A stretch of 64,000 bases of DNA. Source: Pinus tabuliformis (lineage: Eukaryota > Streptophyta > Pinopsida > Pinales > Pinaceae). Below, piece by piece: positions 10,681 to 21,937 of the stretch. The notes under the pieces were generated by a model, which saw nothing but the letters and a program-made list of their open reading frames with translations, did not search any database and was not told the DNA's origin. The stretch is taken from positions 1,677,490,667-1,677,554,666 of the forward strand of contig CM062818.1 in the NCBI GenBank assembly GCA_031772625.1. The letters are read 5' to 3'. Each line of letters begins with the position of its first letter. Position 1 is the first letter of the stretch. The position numbers were made by a program, and so were the translations under genes.

Positions 10681-12252
10681 TCTACAAGAAGAACTATTTT
10701 GAGGATTGTGTTTCTCATTAAGATGTCAGTGGCTATCAACCTGGTGATTGAATATGTTAGAAGTTAGAACTTTGCTTCCTAGATGTATTTATTTTAGTAC
10801 AACTTGGCTTGCTGCCATATTAGAATTAAAAAAATTAAAGTGATTCCATTAAATATTAGTAGATGGAGGCATCTAATCTTGTGTTTAAGAATTGTGGAAA
10901 ATATTGCAACATAATCAGGGTCATTTTCTCTTATTGGATGTAGCTGTTGTCTTATATGTTACAAACACATTACGAATATGGATGATGATGATGAGTATTT
11001 GAATTTCAACGATGTGCTTAAATGACTATATTTAATGTGTAAAGAGTCAGCTTCCTTGTTGAAAGAATATGGAATGATTATTGAAAAGTAATTGGTATCT
11101 TGATGAGAACATTACATAATAATAAATACGAAGATTAGTATTTTCTAAGACTCAAATCAAGTTCAAAACCTTATTTCTGGGAATTACCCATTTTGCAAGA
11201 GATATGTTATAACAATGAATGATTATATACCCAATATAATGACCACTAATAGTATTCATGAGATCACCTAGATCCGAGATGGATGTTGAACAATCTTACT
11301 TTATAGTTGGTATCCATTGTTTATACAAATAAATGAAAGTGTTTTTTTATTCTTCTCTAATGAATCATGATGAATATGCTTATAGTTTATTATTGTTCTT
11401 TCTCTGATAAGTATTGAGATGATTTTCATGTTAATGGTGATTCATGATGTGATGGTATGTGGTAAATGGATATAGTTATGATGAGAGGTTAATGATGCAT
11501 ATGTGGTGCTTATTTATTTATTTGTTATGATAATGATGTCGTATGCTCATGATGGATATGATATGCATAGGGATCATGATGTTATGGTATGAGGTATATT
11601 GACATGTGGTTGCATGTTGAGATGTGGTCACTGACAAGGACTCCACAAATGGGTTGAGAGGGTCGGGTTTATTTGATGATTTTGTGGGAGCCCATACTTG
11701 CAAGGGAGAATATGTAACACCATATTGGCTGGGGATAGACTCAATCAACACTACATATGCCATTGGTTCCTTTTCTTGTATAACTCTAGATGGATAACTC
11801 TTGAGGGGCTATGGGACCATCTTCAGGAGGTTGAGTGCCTGATATTGGATTGGGATGCTGAATTCTGGTGGGGGTGTTAGGATTTCGATGCTTGGGGTTA
11901 TGCACTTTAGTGAGTGTGGAGGGAGTGGGCCAACCTTGTGCCCAGAGTCATTGAGTACTAGGACCAGATGCTTGCCTTGGGGTAGATGAGCTCTGAGCTT
12001 GGACGCAAGCCTTGGGCTATGGTACAGACCGATGAGACTTTAAGCCTAGCTTAGAAAGTTGGGAAAAAAGACAGATTCTTTGGGATTTCTCCGATGATGT
12101 GAAATTTTTTGATGACTGCTGGTTATACTAATTTAGCAGAGGGTGTAGGGCAAACGTGAAGTAATAAAAAACTAAATAAAATAAGATAAAAAGTTAAATG
12201 ATTCAACTTAACTTCGGGACGATGTTTCTTAAAGAGCAAGAATATGCAATAC
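10681..12252. other. Unassigned intergenic DNA
   Basis: No supported gene. There is a short (GAT)n run near 10980. From about 11600 to 12100 the sequence is less AT-rich, with a TGTAACACC motif near 11713 of the kind that begins some plant LTRs, but no partner repeat or target duplication was found. Confidence 0.4.
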
Positions 12253-12404
12253 CCCATAATAATAATAATAATAATAATATAATATAATATAATATTAATA
12301 TATACGTAAATATTTAATAAACAATAAAGAAAAGATAATAATAGTAAATAAATAATAAATAATAAATAATAAAGAAAATATAATAATAGCAAATAAATAA
12401 TAAG
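12253..12404. repeat. AT-rich microsatellite (AAT/AATA)n
   Basis: Long impure run of AAT and AAATA units. The same kind of sequence resumes at 21938, showing that the retroelement between them was inserted into this microsatellite. Confidence 0.9.
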
Positions 12405-12409
12405 TAATG

Positions 12410-13318
12410 TGTTGAGAAACCAATGCTAGTAAACTTAGGGTTAGATTTTTTTCTTGATAATTACTTGTGAATTATGTAGGCTTCTTTTACTTATTTGTTA
12501 TATTATGAGTCATCAAACAATTACCAAATTATGTGTGCATGAAGATCACAAAAACACAAGACAAGATGTAGGCACTCTGCTAGGGAAAAACACCTATCTA
12601 GGGAAAGTCCAGTTAAAATCTCTTCTTTCAATAGTTTTTCTTGACTCTTCAACCTAGACAAAGTCCTTCTCCACACCAAGTCAACCTTTCCTTCTTCGAT
12701 CCAACCTTCGATCTAGTAGCAACAACACTTCGACTCCAGCGATTTCGACTTGGCAGCTTCAAGCGTCAACATCAACAACTTCGACTTTGACAAGGAGATT
12801 TCGATCTCCTAAATTAGTCCACACAAGAGAGAGAGAGAGATCCCGAAGCTTCGATTTTGTCTGTACCTTCCTTCTTGACCAAACTCGTACTCCTTTTAGC
12901 CTCCTTCACCTTCGCACTTCCTAGCTTTCAGCTTCAGATATCGAACTATGTGTGAGAGAGTGAGATACTCCAAATGAATTCGAATTGCCTTTTATATATA
13001 GCCTTCCAATGAGGTCGAATCACCTTTCTTGAGGTCGACTTGATCTTCTTGAGGTCGACTTGGTGTGGAGGTTACATAATTCATTTTTGACTCACAATAA
13101 TTCTTTTTACATTATTCGAAACCCTAAGAAGGGTCTCATAAAATATACAATGAATTTGATGACTCCTTATTAATCTCACGAGTCCACAATGGGGAGTTTG
13201 ACTAATAATGATTATCCAAGCATGAAACCCATGCTTTAATAATTCATTGCAACAATAATAATTTTTTTTTTGACAAATACATTTTATGAAGATTGAATCC
13301 AGTTACATTTTTTTAAAA
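12410..13318 (-). repeat. 3' LTR of the copia element
   Basis: Plus-strand reading begins TGTTGAGAAACC. It matches 16721-16946 and then 21260-21932. It carries a TATATATAAAAGG box on the minus strand near 13000 and a short (GA)n. The inner end near 13318 is blurred. Confidence 0.85.
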
Positions 13319-14300
13319 CTCCTTAACTAGGGAGGTATTCATAAGGAAGATCTCAAACTATATGAACGATGAAGAGTTTAGGGACCGCAATGCCATGGAT
13401 TATATTCTTGACCAGGACAATCTATCCAAAGTCTCTCAACAGTTTATGCAACGCAATGCCACATACTAGATTCCTGACCAGGGCAATCTATTTGAGTGAA
13501 ACTAAAATGGACTACATCTTTCAACTTCTCTAGGTGCCATAAGACTTACTAACTTTCAACCCAAGGATCTGGGTGCGTATCCGAGGTCAGAGCTCCATGA
13601 CCAATGCCACACTCCCTACTTCGGGAACTAGACATCAACGCAAAACGTTGACCAAATGTCCTCCCAGGCAACGTGTCTCGCACACAAAGCCTCAACTTTC
13701 CTCATTATTACAATCGGTAACAAATCCTCCCCGATCAAACAGACCAGTAACAACAAATCTCTCCCAATTAAATTGATACTAAGCATGTAAAACATGCCAT
13801 CAAACCTTTGAGAGATTTACCTGTACAAACACAACCCCAATTAGTTGCAAACTTTCAAATGGACATAAGTAAACACAAACCTCCGAGGTATTCCAGACAA
13901 TTGATGTTGCTTCTGAATCATAGTAGGACTTTCAAACGAATCTTGACAGAAGATTCCTTAATCATACATCTTCCTTTCCTACTTCACATGCATCAACATA
14001 TTCTGCAAACAAATTTGACTTTTTTAATCTTAGCAGCCCCTCAAAATACATTCTCCAATTTTCTCTTTTAGGGTGTCCATTATGACTATAGTATGCCCTC
14101 CCTCCCAACTCAAGATTTGTTTAAATGAAGACAAGAGTGATGTATCATTCTCTCACTTATGGCCTTCACTAAGCCTTATGATTGTTAGTCCTGGTCTAGT
14201 GCATGACACATGAAGTAGAGAACCATATCCATCACTCCCTCTTAACCAGGGAGGATCTAATCATTCATATACAAGGGTTATACCCAAGCTCCTAGGAAGA
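13319..14300 (-). other. 3' non-coding part of the copia internal region
   Basis: On the minus strand this runs from a CTCCCTGGTTAAGAGGGAG motif (about 14241-14262) to the 3' LTR. The same motif (CTCCCTGGTTTAGAGGGAG) ends the pol region of the first copia element at about 4042-4060, so the two are related here. No frame is believed. Confidence 0.5.
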
Positions 14301-14576
14301 CAACTTCTTTTCTACATCGGAGAATTGTTCATGGCTTCCATCTTTCTCATCAGAGTTATCATGACCATCATCATTCATGTAAATTTCTTCATCATGCTTA
14401 TCATATCAACTTTACTTACATACACCTTCACCATCTTGAAGATTATGCACTTGCACAACTTAGATAGTAAGTACAACCAATCTATAAGTTAACCTCATCA
14501 AAATCATACAATAATGGAAGCATTAGACTCTATATACATAATTAGCAAGAGACTTTACTTCTATACTTCAACTGCT

Positions 14577-15560
14577 TTCCTAGGTTTTGTTACAAACCCT
14601 AAATCACATAAGCAATTCAAGATATCAATCTCATTATATCTAGGGATTCAATATTTCTTTCAGATATATGACAAACTCTTTTATAACATATAGAAAACCC
14701 TGAAGACCAGTGTAACAATGCATCTAACAACTTTTAGAATTCATATGTTAGACTTCCTACTAGGATTTCATACAAACCCTAGATTTCATACATGAGATTC
14801 AACAATAAAAACCAATCACACCGCAATCAACAACATGACTAGCTTCTACTAGGGTTTGATGTAAACCGTAGATTTTCATTTACTAATTTTGAACAATCAA
14901 ACTGATCACAATACAATTTCAGGGTTTTATAAGCTTTTCGTAAATCTAAGATTTGTCAAATCATATACTAGAGAATCTAACTTCTACTAGATTTAGTTAC
15001 AAAACCCTAAAATTCACAAACCAATATCACCCTAGAATATCAAACTTCGACTAGGGCTTAGTTCCAAACCCTAGGACTCATGACCAACAACAATTAGGTC
15101 AACTCATACATCAAGGATTCCATCATCATATACAAGCATATCATAACACGTGTTAGTCAAACCCAAAGATACACATATCAATAAAAGTTAAACATATAAC
15201 AAACTTGATCAGAATAGGGTTCGATCAGACAAACACACACATACCAAGGATTTCATTTCTAGGACATTATAAGGGTCTTGCTGATACACCTTACCAAACC
15301 CTAATGATCTAGGGTTTCAATACAAAATATAGCAAACCATAAATTACCAATACTTCAAAGGTTCGAGATTTTAGACAATACCATTCAACCCTGACAAGTT
15401 AGGGTTTCCATACCCATACCAAAACCTCAAACATGACATCATAAAAGCGAACATTTCTTAAGACTTCATCAATAACCCCAAGTAGGCTGGGGTTCCACAC
15501 ATAATCATCAACATACCCTTAAGTTAGGGTTTTCACAAAGAACCTTTTTAGGGTTCCACA
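14577..15560. repeat. Irregular CTAGGGTTT...AAACCCTAG repeats
   Basis: At least five diverged units of the form TTCTACTAGGGTTT, 8-12 bases, AAACCCTAG recur near 14577, 14757, 14848, 14983 and 15043. Related AGGGTTT motifs continue to 15540. Each unit can fold on itself. They take up the part of the element where pol would be expected. Confidence 0.6.
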
Positions 15561-16703
15561 AGAGTAATCAAAGATACGAGAAGGGTAGATTTATTTAATG
15601 ATGAATCACCCAATCAAGAATCTTTATGATTCAGGAGAGCTAGACACAATGATGTTACTAATAGTTTACCAAGAATGAATACCATGAAAAGAGAAAAAAA
15701 CTTATAGTTTAAGACATACCTTTGTTTCTTAACAAACCTTGTAATTCCAATGCTTTGTCTTGTGAAGCCTTCTTCCATGTTCCTTGAGTATTCAACAAGT
15801 CTTTCCTAAACAAGGAAAATATGAAAATGTGATTAGTATTTAATGCAAACAAACTTAGATAAGTAAGGAAAACTAAAAAATAAAAGGTAATAAGATACTT
15901 ATATTTGGAAGTTGGTAAGGGCTCCCTCCAAGCTTGAGGGATACTTAGAGTAGAAGGATATGCAAGGGATAGAGTCCCTAAGAGTTCATAGCAAATAGGT
16001 CCTTGACTTAGGGTCCTTCCGTCATGTTCTTATTTGGTGAAACTTCTTTGACAAAGTTTTCTTGATACTTGTCCCTTCTTTTTTGGCCCTCTAGACTTCT
16101 TGATTTTGTAGACTTCTTCACTTTTCTTTTTACTAGATCCAAGACTTTATTCTTTTCAAGGATGAGATCTATCTTCTTCTTCCAAGCATTGTAATTGACG
16201 CTACTAATTTGTTCTCTCCCTTTATTGTGTTAGACATTGTCCTTGAAGATTGCAAGCTTATTTCCTTATAAGGTCTACTTATATGATCCTTACTTCTTGA
16301 GGTTCCTTAGATTCCTTTCAATAGATCATTAAGCTGTCTTTTTCCTCCTCCCTCACCTTAGCTCCATTCTCCGACTTCAATGGTGTTGATCCCAGGCCTT
16401 TAATAGCATAGTTTTTTTGTTGTCCCCAAATTCCACTGCATGAGAAGATGATTCTTTTGATAGTGTGTGAAGTTGTTTACTCTTCCTTGTCATATGCCTA
16501 GATGATTTACTGTCAATAATCCATGTATTATCATCATTAAGTGATCCTGTAAGTGCAACTAAGAACCCTTGACTTTTGACCTTGTTGTATAAGTAGTAGA
16601 CAATCTTCTTGATCCATCTTCATGTAGAATTGAATCCCATTCTTATCATAGAGGGAATAATCATTTCCTTCAAGCCAACGAAGTGATTTTCAATTTTCTT
16701 TGA

Positions 16704-16720
16704 CCTTAGCTCTGAAACCA
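16704..16720 (-). promoter_or_regulatory. Primer binding site
   Basis: The minus-strand reading TGGTTTCAGAGCTAAGG directly follows the LTR end TTTCTCAACA. It is one base away from the initiator-tRNA-Met type TGGTATCAGAGC. The family member at 52776 has the standard form. Confidence 0.8.
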
Positions 16721-16946
16721 TGTTGAGAAATCAATGCTAGTAGACTTAGGGTTATATTTCTCTTTTTTTGATAAGTACTTGTGAATTATGTTGTCTTCTT
16801 TTATTTTTTTGTTATATTATCTTTCATTGAGCAATTACCAAATTATGTGTGCATGAAGATCACAAAAACACAAGACACAAGATGTAGGCACTCTGCTAGG
16901 GCAAAACACCTGTCTAGGGGAAAACCCAGTGAAAATCTCTTCCTTT
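16721..16946 (-). repeat. 5' LTR, inner segment
   Basis: It begins TGTTGAGAAATC beside the primer binding site and matches 12410-12630. It is interrupted at 16946 by the 4.3-kb insertion. Confidence 0.9.
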
Positions 16947-18231
16947 TGTTAGTGTCCTATGTTTAGGAATCTTAGTCTTGTTAGTCTTGCAATGTATCTA
17001 AGGTCAAACTTGTAAATATTAGTCATGAAACAATTGATTATTACTGTTTAAAGGTCTATGTCTAGATTGGGTATCATGTGAGGCTTGTCATTTTGATTAA
17101 GAGGATAATGTCTAAAGTTATGTTTTTCTTTACAAAGGAAAATCATGAAAGGTCTTTGGTAACTTGTAAAACGGTAGAAAAATCATGTCACAAGTCTTTA
17201 GTTAGTGAGAGTGGTTTAGTCTCATCTTAAGTTAGAGTTAGTGGGCCACCTAAGTTTGGTAATAATGCCTTATCAAAACAATCATGAAACGATCGTGACA
17301 AATTTGTGGAGGTTTTCATACATTGGTTTGGATGTCATTTCAAAAGGGACAACATGTGAGCTTAGCAAGGGATAATGGTCAGAGGACAATCATCTAAATT
17401 CCCAATGCATTGCGAATCTAGGAAAAATGCTGCACATCCATGATGTTTCTCTCCAAATCATAATTAGCATGATAACACTCACTCCAAGCCATTTAGAGTG
17501 ATCATTTGAACCTGCATTATTATGTCTTAGCGCCCAACTTTTCCTTATCAACATCAATAAGCTCAAGAGGTCCGGTTCTTTCGTTGTGAAAGGGAGGTAG
17601 GGGCGTAGCAAATCCACACAGGGTTCAATTTATCACATCTCGACGATACAAATCCTCTCGCATGCGCAAATTCAGTTTTCCTTCTGTCTTTCAATCATGA
17701 TAGAACTATGAGATTGCATTTAAAAGGCAACAAAACTGTCTAGAGCTTGCAAAAAGAACAAAATTGTCGTCGCTTCTTTTTTGCATTTTGTTGCATTTTT
17801 CTTTCTCAGTGCTGCGCTTTCATCCCAACTTGTTGCAAATTCACACAATGAGACATTTTCCTTTTTTCTCGTTTCTAATTTTCCTTTTCATTGTGAGAGC
17901 CTCGACATGCAAATTGTTGCCTTAGTTTAAAGACTAACAACTCTTTTTCCCATAAAAAATTATGCTCAAAGGTGTTTAGAGGTCGAATACTCTAGTGTTG
18001 CGTTTCTGGTTTGTATGATGCAACTGTCTCTAGTTTTCTCTTTTTCCAACAACTACGAAATTCTGAGTCCTATTGGATTTGCCTAAGAAAGTCTGAGGTG
18101 GCGATTCTTGATAAATTGTTGGGTTGTGTTTTAAAGATATTATCATAATATTTAAAGGCCATAACGCAACCATTATTGCCCAAGCAAGTTGTTCATAAAC
18201 TCAAACTATCCATTGCTGCAAAAGTGAAACC

Positions 18232-19833
18232 ATGACAACACCAGTAGACAAAAAACACAAAGGGGGAGCCATTGTGCGTTTTGAACCATGGGACATCACA
18301 ATTATTAATGAAGATCCAACCATTAGGATGGATTTTGAACAAGTAGGGTGCATGAGATTCTGTGAGATAATTCAGGGATATCATTTGCAACTGACAAATG
18401 AATTTGCTAAGGGTTTTTATGGTGTACAAGCAAAGGTGAAAAGTGTGACTTTTTGAGTCTCAGCTCAATCAATAGATGAGGCCAATGAGATACCTTTGAG
18501 TGGAGAGGAATGGTTCGAAGGAATGGATTTTGATTTGGATGCTTTTAAGGACTTCCTCAAGCCAAAACATAGGAAAGTGTATGGTTCATTTGTTCCAAAG
18601 TGCTATTTACAAGATCATCATAGCAAGCTGTTGGAGGTCATCCAAACGTACTTCAAATGTGAGGGGAGATTCAATAGGGTGTACCACTATCACATTATTC
18701 TCTTAATGCATTTTACTGGCAAAACATATTTGAATCTTCCCTATATCTGTTTAAGAGTTTATGTAAGATCGTTGATAGGGTTCAAACTAAAGGAAGTAAA
18801 TTTGAGGCCAATTTGTTCCATTTCTCATTAACTAAATTGTTGGTAATGAAGGAGCTTGAGAAGAAAGAGAAGTCATTGCAAGAGTTCTTGGATTCTTCAG
18901 GATGGGAAGCCCAATCTTCAAACAATCAAAAGACTAAGAAAGGCACTCTTTCAGTTGTGATTAACGAAGCTTCACCTGCAACATCAACCTCAGTCAAGAA
19001 ACCTATGACTAAAAGCAAATTTCTTGGTACGAAAAGTGCTAAGAAGCTACTATTTCCCCCTGAGGCAGAAAATGTGGCATCCCTTGAGGTATAAAAGGTG
19101 GTAAGGGTGCCAAGAATTAGCGCTGCATCTAGGAGATTGTCTGTGGTTCTTCCATCATCACCAATTCAAGTAATGGAACCAGAGAGCACATAAAGAGAAG
19201 TGGAAATTGATGAAAAGGACCAGAAAATTGGAGAGTTACAAGATTAGTTGGACAAGGTCCATGTGACAATAACTTACTTGTAGCAAGAGAATAGTGAGCT
19301 TAGGAACAAAGTGTCTCAAGAGCCTGTCTAGCCCAAAAGAGCAGTCACCAAAGGAAACATTGGCACATGTTTCCAAAGGAAAAGGTAAAATGGTCATTGA
19401 TGTCGAGGAAATGAAGGAGCCAATTGAGAATTCTAGAAGACGTAGGACAATGTCTGCTGCTAAGATGCATATGCAAGAAAAGGAGGTTGTTCAACCTGTG
19501 GTTTTTGATGAACAAAAGGAATTTGAGAAGCTACTGGAACAACTTGAAGGGATACAATATCAAGTAGATCAACTTGTAGAGAAATATCATAGGGACAAGT
19601 TGGCCTTGTTTAGAGAGGTGGATGCTGTTATACCAGTACTTGACAAAGCTAAGTATAAAATGAAGTCGAACTTGCCTCTTCATAGGCAAGTAAAATTTTT
19701 TTATGTACAAAACTTGGTCCTCAAAAGAAGACTCAGGTTGGTGAAGAACAAGCTCACTGAAGTCAAAGAAGCTGGAAGGAAGTGGAAGAGAGGTAAGTTG
19801 GACTTACTTGCAGAGGCTAGTACAAAAAGGTGA
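18232..19833 (+). pseudogene. Gag-like protein of plant non-autonomous retroelements (fossil)
   Basis: The coding region lies inside the 16947-21259 insertion. It begins MTTPVDKKHKGGAIVRFEPW and contains TIRMDFEQVGCMRFCEIIQG, GEEWFEGMDFDLDAFKDFLK and MHFTGKTYLNLPYI. A basic, glutamate- and lysine-rich C-terminal half with coiled-coil character (EFEKLLEQLEGIQYQVDQLV) follows. From memory this pattern matches a recurrent plant 'putative retrotransposon protein' that occurs without pol genes. It is old, with a few breaks. A further open stretch at 19969-20334 (MWDSEVGSFFLSRRFYMKAP) may belong to it but I do not recognise it. Confidence 0.6.
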
Positions 19834-20949
19834 ATCTCCACCAGGAAGTCTCAACTCAGCTCTTAAACTTTGTTTTTGGTTCAGGAGATCAGAAAAGACA
19901 AAATTTTAATGAAATTTACAAAAACGCAGTAGGGGTTTGCTGCATTTTTCATATATAAATTTTGGCAATTGTGGGATAGTGAAGTTGGAAGTTTTTTTCT
20001 GTCTCGTAGGTTTTATATGAAGGCCCCAACACTCATTTTGATGTTTCCAACATTTCACATTAAGGAAAAGTCACCATGTGTTTCAGTTTTGGAGGCGCTG
20101 CGAAAATGGGGTACAGGTCAAAGGGATGTCTACATGTGTTTTGAATTTGGTTTAGGAGGACCAACACCATCCCAGGGGTATTTGAAGCATACCCATTTGA
20201 TTATTTTTGATAAACATGGGCCACAATCATACAAAGGATGGAAGCCACCTCAATACACTGCGAGTCTGCCTAATGCACTGCGAATATGGATAGTCAACTC
20301 TTCTCAGTTCAAATTTCAAAATTTTGATCTCTAATAGTGGTTTAGATTATGTAAATAAGTGGAAAAATTATCTTGGGGGTGTGTAAAAGTATTATTGGTC
20401 AATATTTCAAGTTAATGATGTTTTAGGCTCGTATTGGTTATAAGGAAAACTGTTCCTATTTTTCAGTATATGCACTAGTTTTTTAATGTATCAGGTTGAA
20501 AGTTGGTTTTGGTCAATGAATTCGACCACCTAGGATAGGATATCAAATATTTGATGATGTATAAAGATATCAAAAAGCATTGTAAGCAGGTTGTTGATGG
20601 AGATAGAGGATAGTATTTTGTGCACTATATTTTTGAAGACTTTTTGCCAGTGAAGTGAATGAATAAAATACAGAGGAGAAATTTGCAAGGATTCCCGAGT
20701 CATATTTTTGGTGGTTTTGTGCTCCTTTGGTCTATTAAGTTATATATGTGTTTTACGTCTCTTTAATGTGCATATTCTTCTTTGGAAAACCAAATGATTA
20801 ATTCATAATTCATCTTTAATGAATGCTCTATTTTAGTTTTCTAAGTTATCAATGTTTTCAGCTAAAGCAACACTTTAGAATTCATCCATGATTTGATGCT
20901 CTAATGTGTTAGTTTTTCACCCTTTCTACATTCACCTCCTTCAGAAATT

Positions 20950-21259
20950 TGATCTCAACCCATCACCAAAGATGCCTACCTTGCCCCTGTGAAGAAACCC
21001 TCTCTTTTCGATCATCTCACTGGACACATTCTGATTTGTGATGATTCCATGCCCAATGGATCTGCTACTTTTCTCATTAACAGACCTTAAAAAAATCAAA
21101 CTTTGTTAAACTTATTACCTAGCCTAATATCCTATTTGTTGAGTGACCTAAGTGAGAGAGCCCTCTCCAAGTTAGAAGGGCCAGATTCTGACCTAGAAGT
21201 GGTTTGTAGTTACCTCTGGGATTCTTTTCTTAGCCTAGGGAAATCACAAAGTGCTAACA
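20950..21259 (+). other. Open coding-like stretch at the right end of the 4.3-kb insertion
   Basis: A frame with coding-like composition (FDHLTGHILICDDSMPNGSA, LLSDLSERALSKLEGPDSDL) runs up to the insertion's right end. I do not recognise it. It could be part of the same element's protein or a captured host fragment. Confidence 0.35.
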
Positions 21260-21932
21260 CCTTTATTAGTTTTTCTTGAGACTCTTCAACCTAGACATAG
21301 ACCCCCTCCACACCAAGCTATCCTTTCCTTTTTTGATCCAACATTCGACACTTTGGCAACTTCTTGCGTCAACAGGGAGCAGCAACAACTTTGACTTTGA
21401 CAAGGAGGCTTCGATCTCCTAAATTAAACCACATGAGAGAGAGAGAGAGATCCCAAAGCTTCAATTTTATCCTTCCCTTCTTGACCAAAATCGTACTCCT
21501 TCCTTTTAGCCTCCTTCACCTTCGCACTTTTCCCAACTTCTAGCTTCAGATATCAAACTATGTGTGAGAGAGTGAGATTCTCCAAATGAATTCGAATTGC
21601 CTTGTATATATAGCTTCCCGATGAGGTCGAATTACCTTTCCTAAGGCCGACTTGATCTTCTTGAGGCCGACATGGTGTGGAGGTTACATAATTCATCTTT
21701 GACTCAAAAATAATTATTTTTCCATTGTTCGAAAGCCCAAAAAGGGTCTCGTAAAATATACAATGACTCTAATGACTCTTTATTAATCATAGGAGTCCAC
21801 AATGGGGACTCTGAATAATAAAACGATGACCCAAGCATGAAACCCATGCTTTAATAAGTCATTGTAACAATAATAAACATTCTTTTGACAAATACATTTT
21901 ATGAAGATCGAACTTAGTTGCAATTTTCAACA
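21260..21932 (-). repeat. 5' LTR, outer segment
   Basis: This continues the LTR interrupted at 16946. It matches 12630-13318 and ends GCAATTTTCAACA next to TSD TAATG. It includes a minus-strand TATA box near 21610. Confidence 0.88.
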
Positions 21933-21937
21933 TAATG

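Larger units (their letters stand above)
16947..21259 (+). mobile_element. 4.3-kb TG..CA insertion with TSD CCTTT and a gag-like frame
   Basis: This insertion sits inside an LTR with exact duplications CCTTT at 16942-16946 and 21260-21264. The ends are TGTTAG and CTAACA. Such ends and a 5-bp TSD indicate LTR-retroelement integration, yet I find no direct repeat between its two ends. It has about 1.3 kb of leader, a broken plant gag-like coding region (18232 to about 19833) and about 1.4 kb of tail. No protease, RT or integrase is seen. Options are a non-autonomous LARD-like element with unrecognisable LTRs, or one very long solo LTR that itself holds a coding region. It is broken in a few places. 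Confidence 0.75.
12410..21932 (-). mobile_element. Ty1/copia-type element with both LTRs, TSD TAATG
   Basis: LTRs are at 12410-13318 (3' LTR) and 16721-21932 (5' LTR, split by a 4.3-kb insertion). The element is flanked by TAATG at 12405-12409 and 21933-21937 and sits in an AT-rich microsatellite. The primer binding site at 16704-16720 fixes minus-strand orientation. The internal region is only about 3.4 kb. It shows traces of a copia protease (TWIIDSKSSRHMT, about 16480-16530) and gag (NYNAWKKKIDLILEKNKVL, about 16140-16200), but no recognisable integrase or RT. It therefore looks like a non-autonomous or heavily rearranged derivative, broken in many places. The LTRs differ at about one site in ten by eye. 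Confidence 0.88.

Noticed and set aside
14577-15560. Interstitial telomere array
   Set aside because: The TAGGGTTT motifs are not head-to-tail TTTAGGG units; they occur as spaced inverted pairs.
16704-16720. tRNA gene, because of initiator-tRNA complementarity
   Set aside because: Only 12-17 bases match and each site abuts an LTR; these are primer binding sites, as also at 5332, 42885, 52776 and 55786.
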